Positions 45,991 to 54,620 of a stretch of 64,000 bases of DNA are shown piece by piece. A program made the translations under genes and the position numbers. The notes beneath the pieces were generated by a model. The model was given only the letters and a program-made list of their open reading frames with translations. It searched no databases and was not told the origin of the DNA. The DNA lies in contig JAHEGG010000004.1 in assembly GCA_024639845.1 (NCBI GenBank), forward strand, positions 109,197 to 173,196, in the 5' to 3' direction. This DNA comes from Microbacteriaceae bacterium. GTDB taxonomy: Bacteria; Actinomycetota; Actinomycetes; Actinomycetales; Microbacteriaceae. Every line of letters starts with the position of its first letter. The stretch's first letter is position 1.

Positions 45991-46695
45991 CTACTTGTCC
46001 ATCTTGGCGATTACCGAGCGCACCAATTCCGCGTGAATAGCGGCGAACTGGTTAGAAATCTCCATGGCATAGTGAGCTGCACGCGATCTGCTCGAAGTGT
46101 CTTTTTTGGCTAATACTGGGGCCACAACACCCTCAACAATGCCGATTTCACGGTCGGCTGCGGCCTTGATTCCGCGAAGGTGTCGTGGTTGGATTCCAAA
46201 CCTCTGCAAGTGCATCAGGGCACGTGCGATTTCGACATCGCTGCCCTCAAATGGCTCTTGACCGAGCAAACCTGAGCCTTGAGCATCCGAGATAATGGCC
46301 GGAGTAATAGCGGTTTCGGCGATGAGTTCGAGCTCGGTGAAACGCTTACCCTTGGCTTGGCGAAGGTGCTCGACTACCGGAGCGTTGGTTCCAGGCAGAG
46401 TTGGTGACTTGCCAGCGTCGATATCGGCCAGGTACTGGCGGATTACCTTTAGCGGCAGGTACTTGTCTCGCTGGAGTTCGAGCACGATTCGAATTCTGTC
46501 GATGTCGAGCTCGGTGTACTTGCGATAACCCGAGGCGGTGCGCTGCGGTGTAACGAGTTCTTGCTCTTCTAGAAAACGAAGTTTGGAAGGGCTGAGCTCA
46601 GCGAACTCCGGCTGCAAAATAGTGAGCACCTGGCCGATGGTGAGCAACTTGACCGAGCGCTGCTGAATGTTGGTAACCGATGAAAGTTGAGACAC
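45991..46695 (-). CDS. ftsR: MerR-family regulator FtsR
   Basis: The 234-residue protein has an N-terminal MerR-type winged helix (LLTIGQVLTILQPEFAELSPSKLRFLEEQELV, about 18-49), a YTELDIDRIRIVLELQRDKYLPL segment and a longer effector or dimer domain. In Corynebacterium FtsR, encoded after odhI (garA), activates ftsZ. Gene order garA-ftsR-second merR supports this call. The gene starts 2 nt after the garA stop, so they are one operon. Confidence 0.85.
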   Translation of the reverse strand: MSQLSSVTNIQQRSVKLLTIGQVLTILQPEFAELSPSKLRFLEEQELVTPQRTASGYRKYTELDIDRIRIVLELQRDKYLPLKVIRQYLADIDAGKSPTLPGTNAPVVEHLRQAKGKRFTELELIAETAITPAIISDAQGSGLLGQEPFEGSDVEIARALMHLQRFGIQPRHLRGIKAAADREIGIVEGVVAPVLAKKDTSSRSRAAHYAMEISNQFAAIHAELVRSVIAKMDK

Positions 46696-46697
46696 GA

Positions 46698-47126
46698 CTA
46701 CCTTCCCGCCTTCGATGCGAAAAATGACAGCTTGAACTTGCCAATTTGAACTTCAGCGCCGTCTTCGAGAAGAACCTCGTCGACTCGGCGACCGTTGTAG
46801 TAAGTTCCGTTCAATGACGCCAGGTCGCGAACCTTGAAGTGGTTTTCGGTTCGAACGAACTCGGCGTGACGACGTGAAACGGTGACATCATCCAGAAAAA
46901 TGTCAGCCTTGGGGTGTCTGCCAACCAGAGTCAAATCAGAATCAATCAGAAACCGGGATCCCTCTTCGTAACCTCTGGTGATTATCAGGAGTGCGTGACC
47001 TGCCGGAAGTGCCTCAATTGCGGCCAAATCGCGAGCATCTAGACCCGCGTCTTGCGCGTCAACGAGTGCATCGGCGAAGTTTTGTGTCGACTCAACTTCG
47101 TCAGAATTGAAGTCATCTGCGGTCAT
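46698..47126 (-). CDS. garA: FHA-domain metabolic regulator GarA/OdhI
   Basis: GarA/OdhI inhibits 2-oxoglutarate dehydrogenase and glutamate dehydrogenase and is switched off when a threonine in its N-terminal motif is phosphorylated and folds back on its own FHA domain. The 142-residue protein has the FHA core from about 55-135 with VGRHPKADI (G69-R70), SRRH (84-87) and N106. The N-terminal phospho-motif reads VESTQNF (S13-T14), where mycobacteria and corynebacteria have V-E-T-T-S-V-F. The start overlaps the pgsA-like stop by 4 bp. Confidence 0.92.
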   Translation of the reverse strand: MTADDFNSDEVESTQNFADALVDAQDAGLDARDLAAIEALPAGHALLIITRGYEEGSRFLIDSDLTLVGRHPKADIFLDDVTVSRRHAEFVRTENHFKVRDLASLNGTYYNGRRVDEVLLEDGAEVQIGKFKLSFFASKAGR

Positions 47127-47734
47127 TGCTCTCCTCCCATTTCCCTAAGCCTAGTGGTTAATTTGGGTGCCGATTTTACGACCGCGTAAAGCTGCTTTAG
47201 ATAGATGAAACCAGACCACCAATAGAGCCCGATCCCCCAGATTGCGAACGCCCAAGCGATTGGAAGAATGAAAAACTCTGCCCCCTTGAAGACATTGACC
47301 ATGAGTAAAAGCGGAAAAGCATAGAGCAGGGCAAAGGTTCCGGCCTTACCCAAGAAGTGCACCGGGAGCGGCCCGAAGCCGCGTGAAGCCAGCATCGGAT
47401 AGGTGACTAGCAGAAGGACATCCCTGCCAATAATCACGAAAGGCAGCCAGACCGGGATGTTGCCGGTAACGGCCAGACCAACCAGTGTGGCCAGGATGTA
47501 AAGCCGATCGGCTGCGGGATCGAGAAGTTGCCCCACTCGGGTAACCTGTCCTAGTTTGCGCGCGAAGAAACCGTCAAGATAGTCGGTTGCACTAGCAACC
47601 ACCAAAACAATGAGCGCCCATCCCGACTGCCCCGAAAGCACCAGCCAAATAAATACTGGCACCAACGCCAAGCGTAAAAGGCTGAGCATATTGGGAATCG
47701 TGAGCAGTTGTCTGGCAATGCTCATCTCGGTCAT
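47123..47734 (-). CDS. pgsA: CDP-alcohol phosphatidyltransferase (PgsA-like)
   Basis: An integral membrane enzyme that joins CDP-diacylglycerol to an alcohol such as glycerol 3-phosphate to make phosphatidylglycerophosphate or cardiolipin. The 203-residue protein has several hydrophobic segments and the catalytic motif D-x2-D-G-x2-A-R-x8-G-x3-D-x3-D (D51 to D76) in ATDYLDGFFARKLGQV. The alcohol cannot be fixed. It is the first gene of the pgsA-garA-ftsR operon and probably leaderless. Confidence 0.88.
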   Translation of the reverse strand: MTEMSIARQLLTIPNMLSLLRLALVPVFIWLVLSGQSGWALIVLVVASATDYLDGFFARKLGQVTRVGQLLDPAADRLYILATLVGLAVTGNIPVWLPFVIIGRDVLLLVTYPMLASRGFGPLPVHFLGKAGTFALLYAFPLLLMVNVFKGAEFFILPIAWAFAIWGIGLYWWSGFIYLKQLYAVVKSAPKLTTRLREMGGEQ

Positions 47735-47746
47735 GGTGTGATTCTA
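47734..47746 (-). promoter_or_regulatory. Putative leaderless promoter -10 of pgsA-like gene
   Basis: On the minus strand TAGAAT (47741-47746) lies 6 nt before the ATG at 47734. It matches TANNNT and no Shine-Dalgarno sequence is visible. Confidence 0.5.
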
Positions 47747-47789
47747 TGCTTTCGTTTTGGTGCCGAACATGGCCGATTTTGAAACGTTA

Positions 47790-47866
47790 TGGTCGGGCTA
47801 GCCGGATTTGAACCGGCGACCCCTTGTCCCCCAGACAAGTGCGCTACCAAGCTGCGCTATAGCCCG
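47790..47866 (-). tRNA. tRNA-Pro (anticodon GGG)
   Basis: The minus strand folds into a full cloverleaf of 77 nt. The acceptor stem CGGGCTA/TAGCCCG, D-arm GCGC/GCGC, anticodon stem CTTGT/ACAAG with loop CTGGGGG, and T-arm GCCGG/CCGGC with loop TTCGAAT all pair perfectly. The anticodon is GGG, proline. CCA is encoded. It lies 33 bp downstream of der on the same strand and may be cotranscribed with it. Confidence 0.97.
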
Positions 47867-47899
47867 TTGTCGCAACGCGACGGCAATAAGTCTATGACC

Positions 47900-49411
47900 T
47901 TAGGTGCGCTTGCGTTTTTCGCGAACGCGCATCGAAACTTCGATCGGAGTGCCCTCGAAACCATAGGTTTCGCGAAGGCGACGCTGAATGAATCGACGAT
48001 AACCGGGGTCGAGGAATCCGGTGGTGAACAGAACAAACTTCGGCGGACGGCTGCTCGCCTGGGTCGCAAATAGAATGCGTGGCTGCTTGCCACCGCGAAC
48101 CGGGTGAGGGTTCTCCATGACCAATTCTTGGATGAACGCGTTGAGCTTTCCGGTCTGAATGCGCTGGTCCCAAGAGTCGAGTGCGACTTCTAGGGCTGGC
48201 ACGAGCTTCTCGAGGTGGCGCCCGGTTTTGGCCGAGATGTTTACTCTCGGAGCCCAATCGACGTGAGCCAGATCCTGCTCGATTTCGCGCTCTAGGTAAC
48301 GTCGACGTTCGTCGTCTAGCATGTCCCACTTGTTGAAAGCCAACACCAGAGCGCGACCCGACTCGAGAACCATGTCTACGATGCGGATGTCGGCTTCGCT
48401 AATTGGCTGAGTCACGTCAAGCAGAACCACCGCAACCTCGGCGCGTTCAAGGGCTGCCGCGGTTCGAAGAGATGCATAAAAGTCAGCGCCTTGGGCCAGA
48501 TGAACGCGGCGACGGATACCAGCGGTGTCGACAAAGCGCCAAACTTTGCCCGCCAATTCAACCTGCTCGTCAATCGGGTCGCGAGTCGTTCCAGCCAGGT
48601 CATTCACTACGGCGCGTTCGCTACCGACGGCCTTGTTGAGCAGGGATGATTTTCCGACGTTTGGTCGACCGATGAGAGCAACTCGGCGTGGCCCGCCAAC
48701 TTCTTGTTTGGCCACGTTGCTGATCTTGGGCAACACCTTCATGGCAGCGTCGAGCATGTCAGCCACTCCGCGGCCGTGAAGGGCAGAAACCGGATAAGGT
48801 TCACCCAAGCCGAGCGACCAAAGGCTGGCAGCCTCTGGCTCCTGACGTGAGTCATCGATCTTGTTTGCAACCAGAATGACCGGCTTCTTGCTGGCGCGCA
48901 GCATCTTCACCACGCGCTCATCGGTCGAGGTCGGGCCAACCGTTGCATCGACGACGAACAACACAGCATCGGCCAGTTCGACGGCGATTTCGGACTGTAG
49001 AGCAACGCTCAAATCAATTCCCTTGGCGTCCGGTTCCCAGCCTCCGGTATCAACCAGAGTGAACTTGCGCTCGTTCCATTCCGCTTTATAAGAGATTCGG
49101 TCGCGAGTTACACCCGGCTTGTCTTCTACGACGGCTTCGCGGCGACCCAAAATGCGGTTTACCAGTGCAGACTTTCCAACGTTCGGACGTCCAACGATCG
49201 CGAGCACCGGAAGGGCAGGCAAATAGATCGGCCCGTCGAGTTGATCGAGTTCGATATCAAGAACGTCGAAGTCTTCATCTTCGAGGTCGTAGTCTTCAAG
49301 CCCAGCGCGAAGAGCACGTTCTTTGGCTTCGGACTCCGAGTCGTCTAGGTCGCGCAAACGCTGAAGAAACGCAGGGTCAATTGGTTCTGCGTCAAAGTCT
49401 TCGGTGGTCAT
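47900..49411 (-). CDS. der: Ribosome-associated GTPase Der (EngA)
   Basis: A GTPase with two tandem G domains that helps assemble the 50S subunit. The 503-residue protein has an acidic N-terminal extension of about 60 residues, the first P-loop [12 protein letters not shown] (74-85) and a second [12 protein letters not shown] (near 248), with NKID and NKWD specificity motifs, and a C-terminal KH-like domain ending in a basic tail. AAGGAG precedes the ATG. It follows cmk in an operon, as in mycobacteria (Rv1712-Rv1713). Confidence 0.96.
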   Translation of the reverse strand: MTTEDFDAEPIDPAFLQRLRDLDDSESEAKERALRAGLEDYDLEDEDFDVLDIELDQLDGPIYLPALPVLAIVGRPNVGKSALVNRILGRREAVVEDKPGVTRDRISYKAEWNERKFTLVDTGGWEPDAKGIDLSVALQSEIAVELADAVLFVVDATVGPTSTDERVVKMLRASKKPVILVANKIDDSRQEPEAASLWSLGLGEPYPVSALHGRGVADMLDAAMKVLPKISNVAKQEVGGPRRVALIGRPNVGKSSLLNKAVGSERAVVNDLAGTTRDPIDEQVELAGKVWRFVDTAGIRRRVHLAQGADFYASLRTAAALERAEVAVVLLDVTQPISEADIRIVDMVLESGRALVLAFNKWDMLDDERRRYLEREIEQDLAHVDWAPRVNISAKTGRHLEKLVPALEVALDSWDQRIQTGKLNAFIQELVMENPHPVRGGKQPRILFATQASSRPPKFVLFTTGFLDPGYRRFIQRRLRETYGFEGTPIEVSMRVREKRKRT

Positions 49412-49423
49412 TGCGTCTCCTTG

Positions 49424-50080
49424 CTAGGCGCGGATGACCGACAAAACAGCAGCAACGGTTTGCTCGAAGTTGAGTTCGGTGGAATCCACGAGGGTGACCC
49501 CCGGCGCGGGAGTCATAAAATCTACAACCTTGGAATCTTGAGCATCACGCTCCGAAACCTGGCGTTCGACGTTCTTGGCTTGCTCGGGGGCAAGTTCAGC
49601 GGAACGTCTCTTAAGTCTAACTTCTTCGGTGGCGGTTAGCAGTATCCGATTTTTTGCCTCGGGCGCGACCACGGTCGTAATGTCACGCCCTTCGACCACG
49701 ACGCCAGGTAGCCCAGAAGCTTCGACCATTGCTCTAGTGATGCTCTTCATGTAGGCGCGAACCTGCGACACCTGCGCTACCCGACTGACCGATTGAGCAA
49801 TCTGTGGCTGGCGAATCGCCTCGGTGACGTCGGTTCCCGAAACCTTCACCCAAAAGTCGTCAGGGTTCAGCGAGATCGAATAGGCGAAGTCTTCGAGAGC
49901 GACACGGGGATGCCCATCCGCTGTTTCAAAGGCGACGAAACCGTTCGCGACCGCCCAGGCTAGTGCTCGGTATGCCGCGCCGGTGTCAAGGTATCCATAA
50001 CCGAGTTCACGCGCAACTTGCTTGGAGACGCTCGACTTGCCCGATCCAGCGGGGCCGTCGATTGCGATGATTTCGGTCAT
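49424..50080 (-). CDS. cmk: Cytidylate kinase
   Basis: It phosphorylates CMP and dCMP with ATP. The 218-residue protein starts with the P-loop IDGPAGSGKSSVSK (6-19), then YGYLDTGAAYRALA and the VVEGRDITTVV segment binding CMP. The start codon overlaps the tyrA stop (TAATG), so expression is coupled. Confidence 0.96.
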   Translation of the reverse strand: MTEIIAIDGPAGSGKSSVSKQVARELGYGYLDTGAAYRALAWAVANGFVAFETADGHPRVALEDFAYSISLNPDDFWVKVSGTDVTEAIRQPQIAQSVSRVAQVSQVRAYMKSITRAMVEASGLPGVVVEGRDITTVVAPEAKNRILLTATEEVRLKRRSAELAPEQAKNVERQVSERDAQDSKVVDFMTPAPGVTLVDSTELNFEQTVAAVLSVIRA

Positions 50081-51165
50081 TAGCCTGCGATGCGCCAGCC
50101 GCGTTCGGTTAGCGCGTTGATTAGTTTGCCTTCGACCTCTGGCAAAACAAACAATTCGGTCAAGCCGATTTGAGCGCCAGGTGAGTGTTCGAGCTTTAGG
50201 TCTTCGAGGTTGACCCCGACCTCACCTATTTCGGTGAGCAAGCGGGCCATCTGACCCGGTTTGTCGTCGATCATCACGACAACTCGCGAGTAGTTTTGTG
50301 CCCTCGAACCGTGCTTGCCAGGGATCTGGGCCACACCAGAATTTCCGCGCTTCAATGCATCGCCGATGACCGACAGCGAGCCTCCAGCATCGACGTCGGC
50401 GAGGGCCGAAACGAGGTTTTCGAGGTCTTTGTTGAAGGCTTCAAGGATGGGCCGAATTTGCTCTGCGTTAGCACTCAAAATTTGCACCCAGAGTGCCGGG
50501 TCGCTGGCGGCAATGCGCGTAGTGTCGCGAAGCCCCTGCCCCGCGAGGCCGACATCTTCTGGGGCGACTTCGTTCAGGCGCGCCGCCAGCAGGGTTGAGA
50601 CAACTTGGGGCACGTGGGAAACCATGGCCACCGCGCGGTCATGCGCAGAAGCATCCATGCGAATTGGAGTAGCGCCTAGGTCGAGCGATAACGATTCCAC
50701 GAGCTGAACTGCACTCGAGTTCGCCTGCACATCCGCGGCGATAACCCAAGGTCTGGTGAAAAATAAATCGGCGCGTCCCGCCAACGCGCCTCCACGCTCG
50801 CGACCGGCCATCGGGTGCGAGCCAACGTATCGAGACAAATCGGCACCGAGCACTGCAAGAGCTTTGGCAATCTCAAGTTTGACCGATGCCACATCAGTAA
50901 CCACAGCGTTGGGATGTGCACTCAACTCGGCGGCAACCGTTCTGGCCGTGACATCCGGTGGCACGCAAACGACGATGAGTTTTGGCTCGTCGGTCGGTGC
51001 AGGCTTGCGCCCGGCACCGTATTCGATGGCTAAACGTTGATTCGCGGGCGAAAGGTCATCGACAACCACGTCGACACCCTTTTTGCTCAAAGCAAGGCCA
51101 ATCGAGGTGCCGAGAAGCCCGGCCCCAACGATTCGAACGGTGCCGTTCAGCCTCGAACTTGTCAC
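50080..51165 (-). CDS. tyrA: Prephenate dehydrogenase with C-terminal ACT domain
   Basis: It oxidatively decarboxylates prephenate to 4-hydroxyphenylpyruvate in tyrosine synthesis. The 361-residue protein begins with the NAD glycine motif VRIVGAGLLGTSIGLAL (10-26). GSHPMAGRERGG is the substrate histidine region. The C-terminal 75 residues (SRVVVMIDDKPGQMARLLTEI onward) are an ACT domain, which usually gives tyrosine feedback. I choose GTG 51165, overlapping the aroH stop by 4 bp, because homology starts there. Confidence 0.94.
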   Translation of the reverse strand: MTSSRLNGTVRIVGAGLLGTSIGLALSKKGVDVVVDDLSPANQRLAIEYGAGRKPAPTDEPKLIVVCVPPDVTARTVAAELSAHPNAVVTDVASVKLEIAKALAVLGADLSRYVGSHPMAGRERGGALAGRADLFFTRPWVIAADVQANSSAVQLVESLSLDLGATPIRMDASAHDRAVAMVSHVPQVVSTLLAARLNEVAPEDVGLAGQGLRDTTRIAASDPALWVQILSANAEQIRPILEAFNKDLENLVSALADVDAGGSLSVIGDALKRGNSGVAQIPGKHGSRAQNYSRVVVMIDDKPGQMARLLTEIGEVGVNLEDLKLEHSPGAQIGLTELFVLPEVEGKLINALTERGWRIAG

Positions 51166-51521
51166 TGAGCCAAATCCAGTCTCAGTGCGGTAGCGCCGCG
51201 CAGGTAGACATGTTGAATCTCGCCCCTGGCCTTGTTGGTTTCGGCGTGGATCATTACTCGAATCACGCGGGGCATGGCCTTCTTGACATCCATTTCGACA
51301 AAACACATCAGCGGAACATCCCCGAGGCCAAGTTCACGAGCGGCCAATGCTGGAAACTCCGAGGTGATGTCGGGGGTTGCAGTGAACAGAATCGAAATCA
51401 ACTGGGATGAATCGATGTCGTTGGCATGCAGGGTCTTCGACAGAAGTTCGGCGGTCGACTTGAGCAGGTGCTCTCTTTCGTCGACGTCCAGCTGGATCGC
51501 ACCTCGAATTGCTCTGATCAC
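51162..51521 (-). CDS. aroH: Chorismate mutase, AroH type
   Basis: It rearranges chorismate to prephenate, the substrate of the next gene. The 119-residue protein is of the trimeric AroH class: RAIRGAIQLDVDEREHLLKST at the N-terminus with the catalytic R in R-G-A, SILFTATPDITSEFPALAAR and VPLMCFVEMDV. The C-terminal HVYLRGATALR is the usual Y-L-x-x-A-x-x-L-R. The start is GTG. The aroH-tyrA pairing makes an operonic tyrosine branch. Confidence 0.94.
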   Translation of the reverse strand: MIRAIRGAIQLDVDEREHLLKSTAELLSKTLHANDIDSSQLISILFTATPDITSEFPALAARELGLGDVPLMCFVEMDVKKAMPRVIRVMIHAETNKARGEIQHVYLRGATALRLDLAQ

Positions 51522-51523
51522 GG

Positions 51524-52384
51524 CTATTTCCTCTTCTGTGGCCGGCCGCTTCGCTTTTGTGGCGAACCTGCGTTTTGCTTTGGTGGTCTAGGGCCTCGAG
51601 AAGGTTTGCCCGTGGCGACCTTCAACAATGCACCAATCTCAATTTTACTCAGTTGCCGAACGTGTCCGACCTTCAGTGTGCTCAGATGAATCGGCCCAAA
51701 CTGCTTGCGAACGAGCCCGACCACCGGATGCCCTACATGGTCTAGCATCCGGCGAACAATACGGTTGCGTCCCGAGTGCAGGACGATCTCAATCAGTGTT
51801 TGCCCCTTTGAGCGATCGATGACGTGTGCTCGATCTGCCTGGATAAACCCGTCCTCGAGTTCAAAGCCATCCGTGAGTGCCGCTACCGATTGAGCCGTCA
51901 TGTCTCCAACAACCTTGGCGACATAGGTTTTTTCGACACCAAACGACGGGTGTGCGAGCTGGTTCGCTAGTTCGCCGTCGTTGGTTAGAAGTAGAAGCCC
52001 AGTAGTTTCGGCGTCAAGCCTGCCAATGTTGAACACTCTGTCGTAGTCGAGCACATACTGACTGAGGTCCGGCCGACCTTCCTCATCGCGCATTGTTGAA
52101 ATCACGCCAACCGGCTTGTTTAGGGCGAGATAAACCCTAGATGTATCGAACTGGATTGGCACCCCTTTGACCGTGACCTTATCAACGGCAGGGTCGATAC
52201 GCGAACCGAGTTCCGTCACAAGTTTGCCGTTGACTTTCACGGCTCCCTTGACGATCAGCTCCTCACAGGCCCGGCGCGAAGCGACGCCGGCAGCCGCTAG
52301 GGCTTTTTGCAGTCGCACTTGACTTGAGGCCCCAGTCGCCAAAACTGTTTCGGTAGGCTCATCCCAGTTATCAGTGGTGTTCAT
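51524..52384 (-). CDS. RsuA/RluB-family rRNA pseudouridine synthase
   Basis: It forms pseudouridine in rRNA. The 286-residue protein has an N-terminal S4 domain (VRLQKALAAAGVASRRACEELI) and the catalytic motif GRLDAETTGLLLLTNDGEL; the second family motif is the GRNRIVRRML segment. A basic, Pro/Arg/Lys-rich tail follows. I use ATG 52384, overlapping scpB by 14 bp. The choice between RluB and RsuA type targets is not certain, though position after scpB favours RluB. Confidence 0.9.
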   Translation of the reverse strand: MNTTDNWDEPTETVLATGASSQVRLQKALAAAGVASRRACEELIVKGAVKVNGKLVTELGSRIDPAVDKVTVKGVPIQFDTSRVYLALNKPVGVISTMRDEEGRPDLSQYVLDYDRVFNIGRLDAETTGLLLLTNDGELANQLAHPSFGVEKTYVAKVVGDMTAQSVAALTDGFELEDGFIQADRAHVIDRSKGQTLIEIVLHSGRNRIVRRMLDHVGHPVVGLVRKQFGPIHLSTLKVGHVRQLSKIEIGALLKVATGKPSRGPRPPKQNAGSPQKRSGRPQKRK

Positions 52385-52946
52385 CGAACTCCGCGGTGGC
52401 ATCGGGCAGGTACGGACTAATTCTCGGAAGTTCGTCGAGCGAATTGATGCCCAGCAGCTCAAGCATTAGATCGGTCGTTCCGAAGTGCACTGCCCCGGTT
52501 TCGCTGTCGGTATAAAGTTCGGTGATCAGGCCGCGGTTGAGCAGAGTCTTGACTACGCTGTCGACGTTGACGGCACGGATGCTCGCCACCTGGCCTCGGG
52601 AAATCGGCTGTTTGTAGGCGATGACCGCGAGAGTCTCGAGTGCGGCCTGACTGAGCTTGGTCGGATTCTCGTTGGCGATGAACATTCGCACGGCCCAGTC
52701 AAATTCCTGCCGAACATAGATTCTCCAGCCGCCGCCAACCTCGCGCAGTTCGAACCCTCGTCCCTGTTCGTCATAGGAGGCTTTGAGCGCGAGAACGGCG
52801 TCGCGAATGATGTTGACCGGGCGCTCGAGCGCGGTGGCAAGCGCTACCAAACTCACGGGTGCGTCGGTGATCATGAGGATTGCCTCGAGAGCGGGGGTCA
52901 GTTCCGCATCCGAGACCGTCGGCACGGCATCCGGTTCATTCGTCAT
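52371..52946 (-). CDS. scpB: Segregation and condensation protein B
   Basis: ScpB dimers bind the ScpA kleisin and the SMC complex that compacts and separates chromosomes. The 191-residue protein has two winged helices, with LTPALEAILMITDAPVSLVALA at the start and QAALETLAVIAYKQPISRGQVASIRAVN in the middle. It overlaps scpA by 11 bp. smc is not in this window. Confidence 0.95.
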   Translation of the reverse strand: MTNEPDAVPTVSDAELTPALEAILMITDAPVSLVALATALERPVNIIRDAVLALKASYDEQGRGFELREVGGGWRIYVRQEFDWAVRMFIANENPTKLSQAALETLAVIAYKQPISRGQVASIRAVNVDSVVKTLLNRGLITELYTDSETGAVHFGTTDLMLELLGINSLDELPRISPYLPDATAEFDEHH

Positions 52947-53763
52947 AGTCTGCTCCTAGGGTTGCAAGTTGGTCGTCATCGAACGTGGCTGATCGCCAAA
53001 TCAAAGTCAGTTCACCGAGCGGGTTGTCCTGGCTGAAACCAATGGCGTCTAGGCGGTAGAGCTCGAGAATCGAAAGGAACCTGGCCACAACCACGGCACG
53101 CTCCCGAACCTCGCTGATCAAATCGAAGAAGGTTACGCGCTGGCGCGAGCGAACCATGTCGACCACAATAGAGGCCTGCTCACGGATGCTCACACGGGAT
53201 GCATGCAGGTGGGTCAAGCCCACCATCGGAATCTCCTTCGGGCGCATGGTGTCTTCGGCCAGCTTTGCCAGTTCCTCGACCGTGAGAGTCCAGATGAGCT
53301 CGGGTTGCTGTTGCTTGAAACGATCCTCGATGCGAACATCCCTGGCGATTCTCGAAGACTCAAGATTGAGTGCGGTGTTGAACCAGGTAGAAATCTCTTT
53401 GAATGCACGGTATTGCAACAGCCGTGCGAATAGAAGGTCGCGCGCCTCGAGCAGTGCAACGTCTTCGGCATCCACCACCTCGCCCCGCGGCAACAACCCA
53501 GCAATCTTCAGATCGAGAAGGGTCGCAGCAATAACCAAAAACTCGGATGCCTGATCCATTTCCTCATCGGAGTCGAGCCCCTTTAGATACGAGATGAACT
53601 CATCGGTGACTTTGGAAAGCGAAATCTCGGTGATGTCGAGTTGATGCTTAGAAATTAGACTCAGGAGCAGGTCGAAAGGGCCTTCAAAGTTGGCGAGGGT
53701 CACCGCAAAGGCGGAACCCTTTTCTGATGCTTCGACCAGCTCGGGGTTATGGAGCTGAGCCAC
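52936..53763 (-). CDS. scpA: Segregation and condensation protein A
   Basis: The kleisin subunit that bridges SMC heads. The 275-residue protein begins near ANFEGPFDLLLSLISKHQLDITEISLSKV (from about 23), the signature of ScpA, followed by ASEFLVIAATLLDLKIAGLLP. The C-terminal winged helix binds the SMC head. It overlaps the parA stop by 17 bp, so all three are one transcript. Confidence 0.95.
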   Translation of the reverse strand: MAQLHNPELVEASEKGSAFAVTLANFEGPFDLLLSLISKHQLDITEISLSKVTDEFISYLKGLDSDEEMDQASEFLVIAATLLDLKIAGLLPRGEVVDAEDVALLEARDLLFARLLQYRAFKEISTWFNTALNLESSRIARDVRIEDRFKQQQPELIWTLTVEELAKLAEDTMRPKEIPMVGLTHLHASRVSIREQASIVVDMVRSRQRVTFFDLISEVRERAVVVARFLSILELYRLDAIGFSQDNPLGELTLIWRSATFDDDQLATLGADYDE

Positions 53764-54583
53764 GGGCGACTAGCTCTCTAGCCACTGTGCGATAAGACTC
53801 GGCGCCTACCGAGGTCGAGGCGAACGAGGTAATCGGCTCCGCCGCAACGGTAGCGTCAGGAAACTTTACAGTGCGATTGATTACCGATCGGAAGACCTTT
53901 GGGCCAAAGTGGTCGTGCAGGCGATCCATAACCTCACGCGCATGTAGTGTGCGCGGGTCATACATGGTGGCCAGAACACCGTCGAGCACGAGAGTGTCGT
54001 TGGTGGTCTCCTGAACCTTTTTGATGATGTCTTCGAGGATTGCGACGCCGCGAAGAGCGAAATATTCACAAGCGAGAGGAATCAAAACGCCGTGGGCCGC
54101 GGTGAGCGCGTTCACCGTCAAGAGCCCTAGCGATGGCTGGCAGTCGATGATGATTACGTCGTAGTCTGGCGCAACCTTCTTGAGGATTCGAGCAAGAATC
54201 TTTTCACGTGAGAACTCGTTGACCAACTTCATCTCGGCGGCTGAAAGTTCGATGTTGGCGGGAATCAGATCTAGCCCAGGAATCTTGGTGTGCTTGATCG
54301 CCGTCTTCGGGTCAATGCTCGAATCCAACATCAACTCGTAGATGGTGATTTCGTCATGAGCGATAATGCCTAGGCCAGCAGAGAGAGCACCTTGAGGGTC
54401 GTAGTCGACCAGCAACACCTTGCGACCGTATTCGACCAGTGCAGCCGACATGTTGATTGCTGTGGTGGTCTTGCCGACTCCACCCTTCTGGTTACACATA
54501 GCGATGATGCGCGCTGGGCCGTGTGAAGTCAGCGGTTTTGGCTTAGGAAAACGAGTGTCTTCGTTCTTAGGCTTGGCTGCCAT
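53747..54583 (-). CDS. ParA-family ATPase (PldP/Rv1708-type)
   Basis: A 278-residue ParA-like ATPase with deviant Walker A QKGGVGKTT (32-40), LLVDYDPQGALSAGLG and VIIIDCQPSLGLLT. Its place before scpA-scpB matches Rv1708 of mycobacteria and the orphan ParA-like PldP of Corynebacterium, linked there to division-site choice. No parB is adjacent. GGAGG precedes the ATG. Confidence 0.9.
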   Translation of the reverse strand: MAAKPKNEDTRFPKPKPLTSHGPARIIAMCNQKGGVGKTTTAINMSAALVEYGRKVLLVDYDPQGALSAGLGIIAHDEITIYELMLDSSIDPKTAIKHTKIPGLDLIPANIELSAAEMKLVNEFSREKILARILKKVAPDYDVIIIDCQPSLGLLTVNALTAAHGVLIPLACEYFALRGVAILEDIIKKVQETTNDTLVLDGVLATMYDPRTLHAREVMDRLHDHFGPKVFRSVINRTVKFPDATVAAEPITSFASTSVGAESYRTVARELVARGSAP

Positions 54584-54620
54584 TTTTCCTCCGCATCATG
54601 CTCGATTGTTGCCTCTAAGC

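Noticed and set aside
47869..47882. GTCGC/GCGAC hairpin between der and tRNA-Pro
   Set aside because: The stem is five bases and no T-run follows; the 5' end of the tRNA begins right after it. It may be a processing signal but cannot be supported as a terminator.
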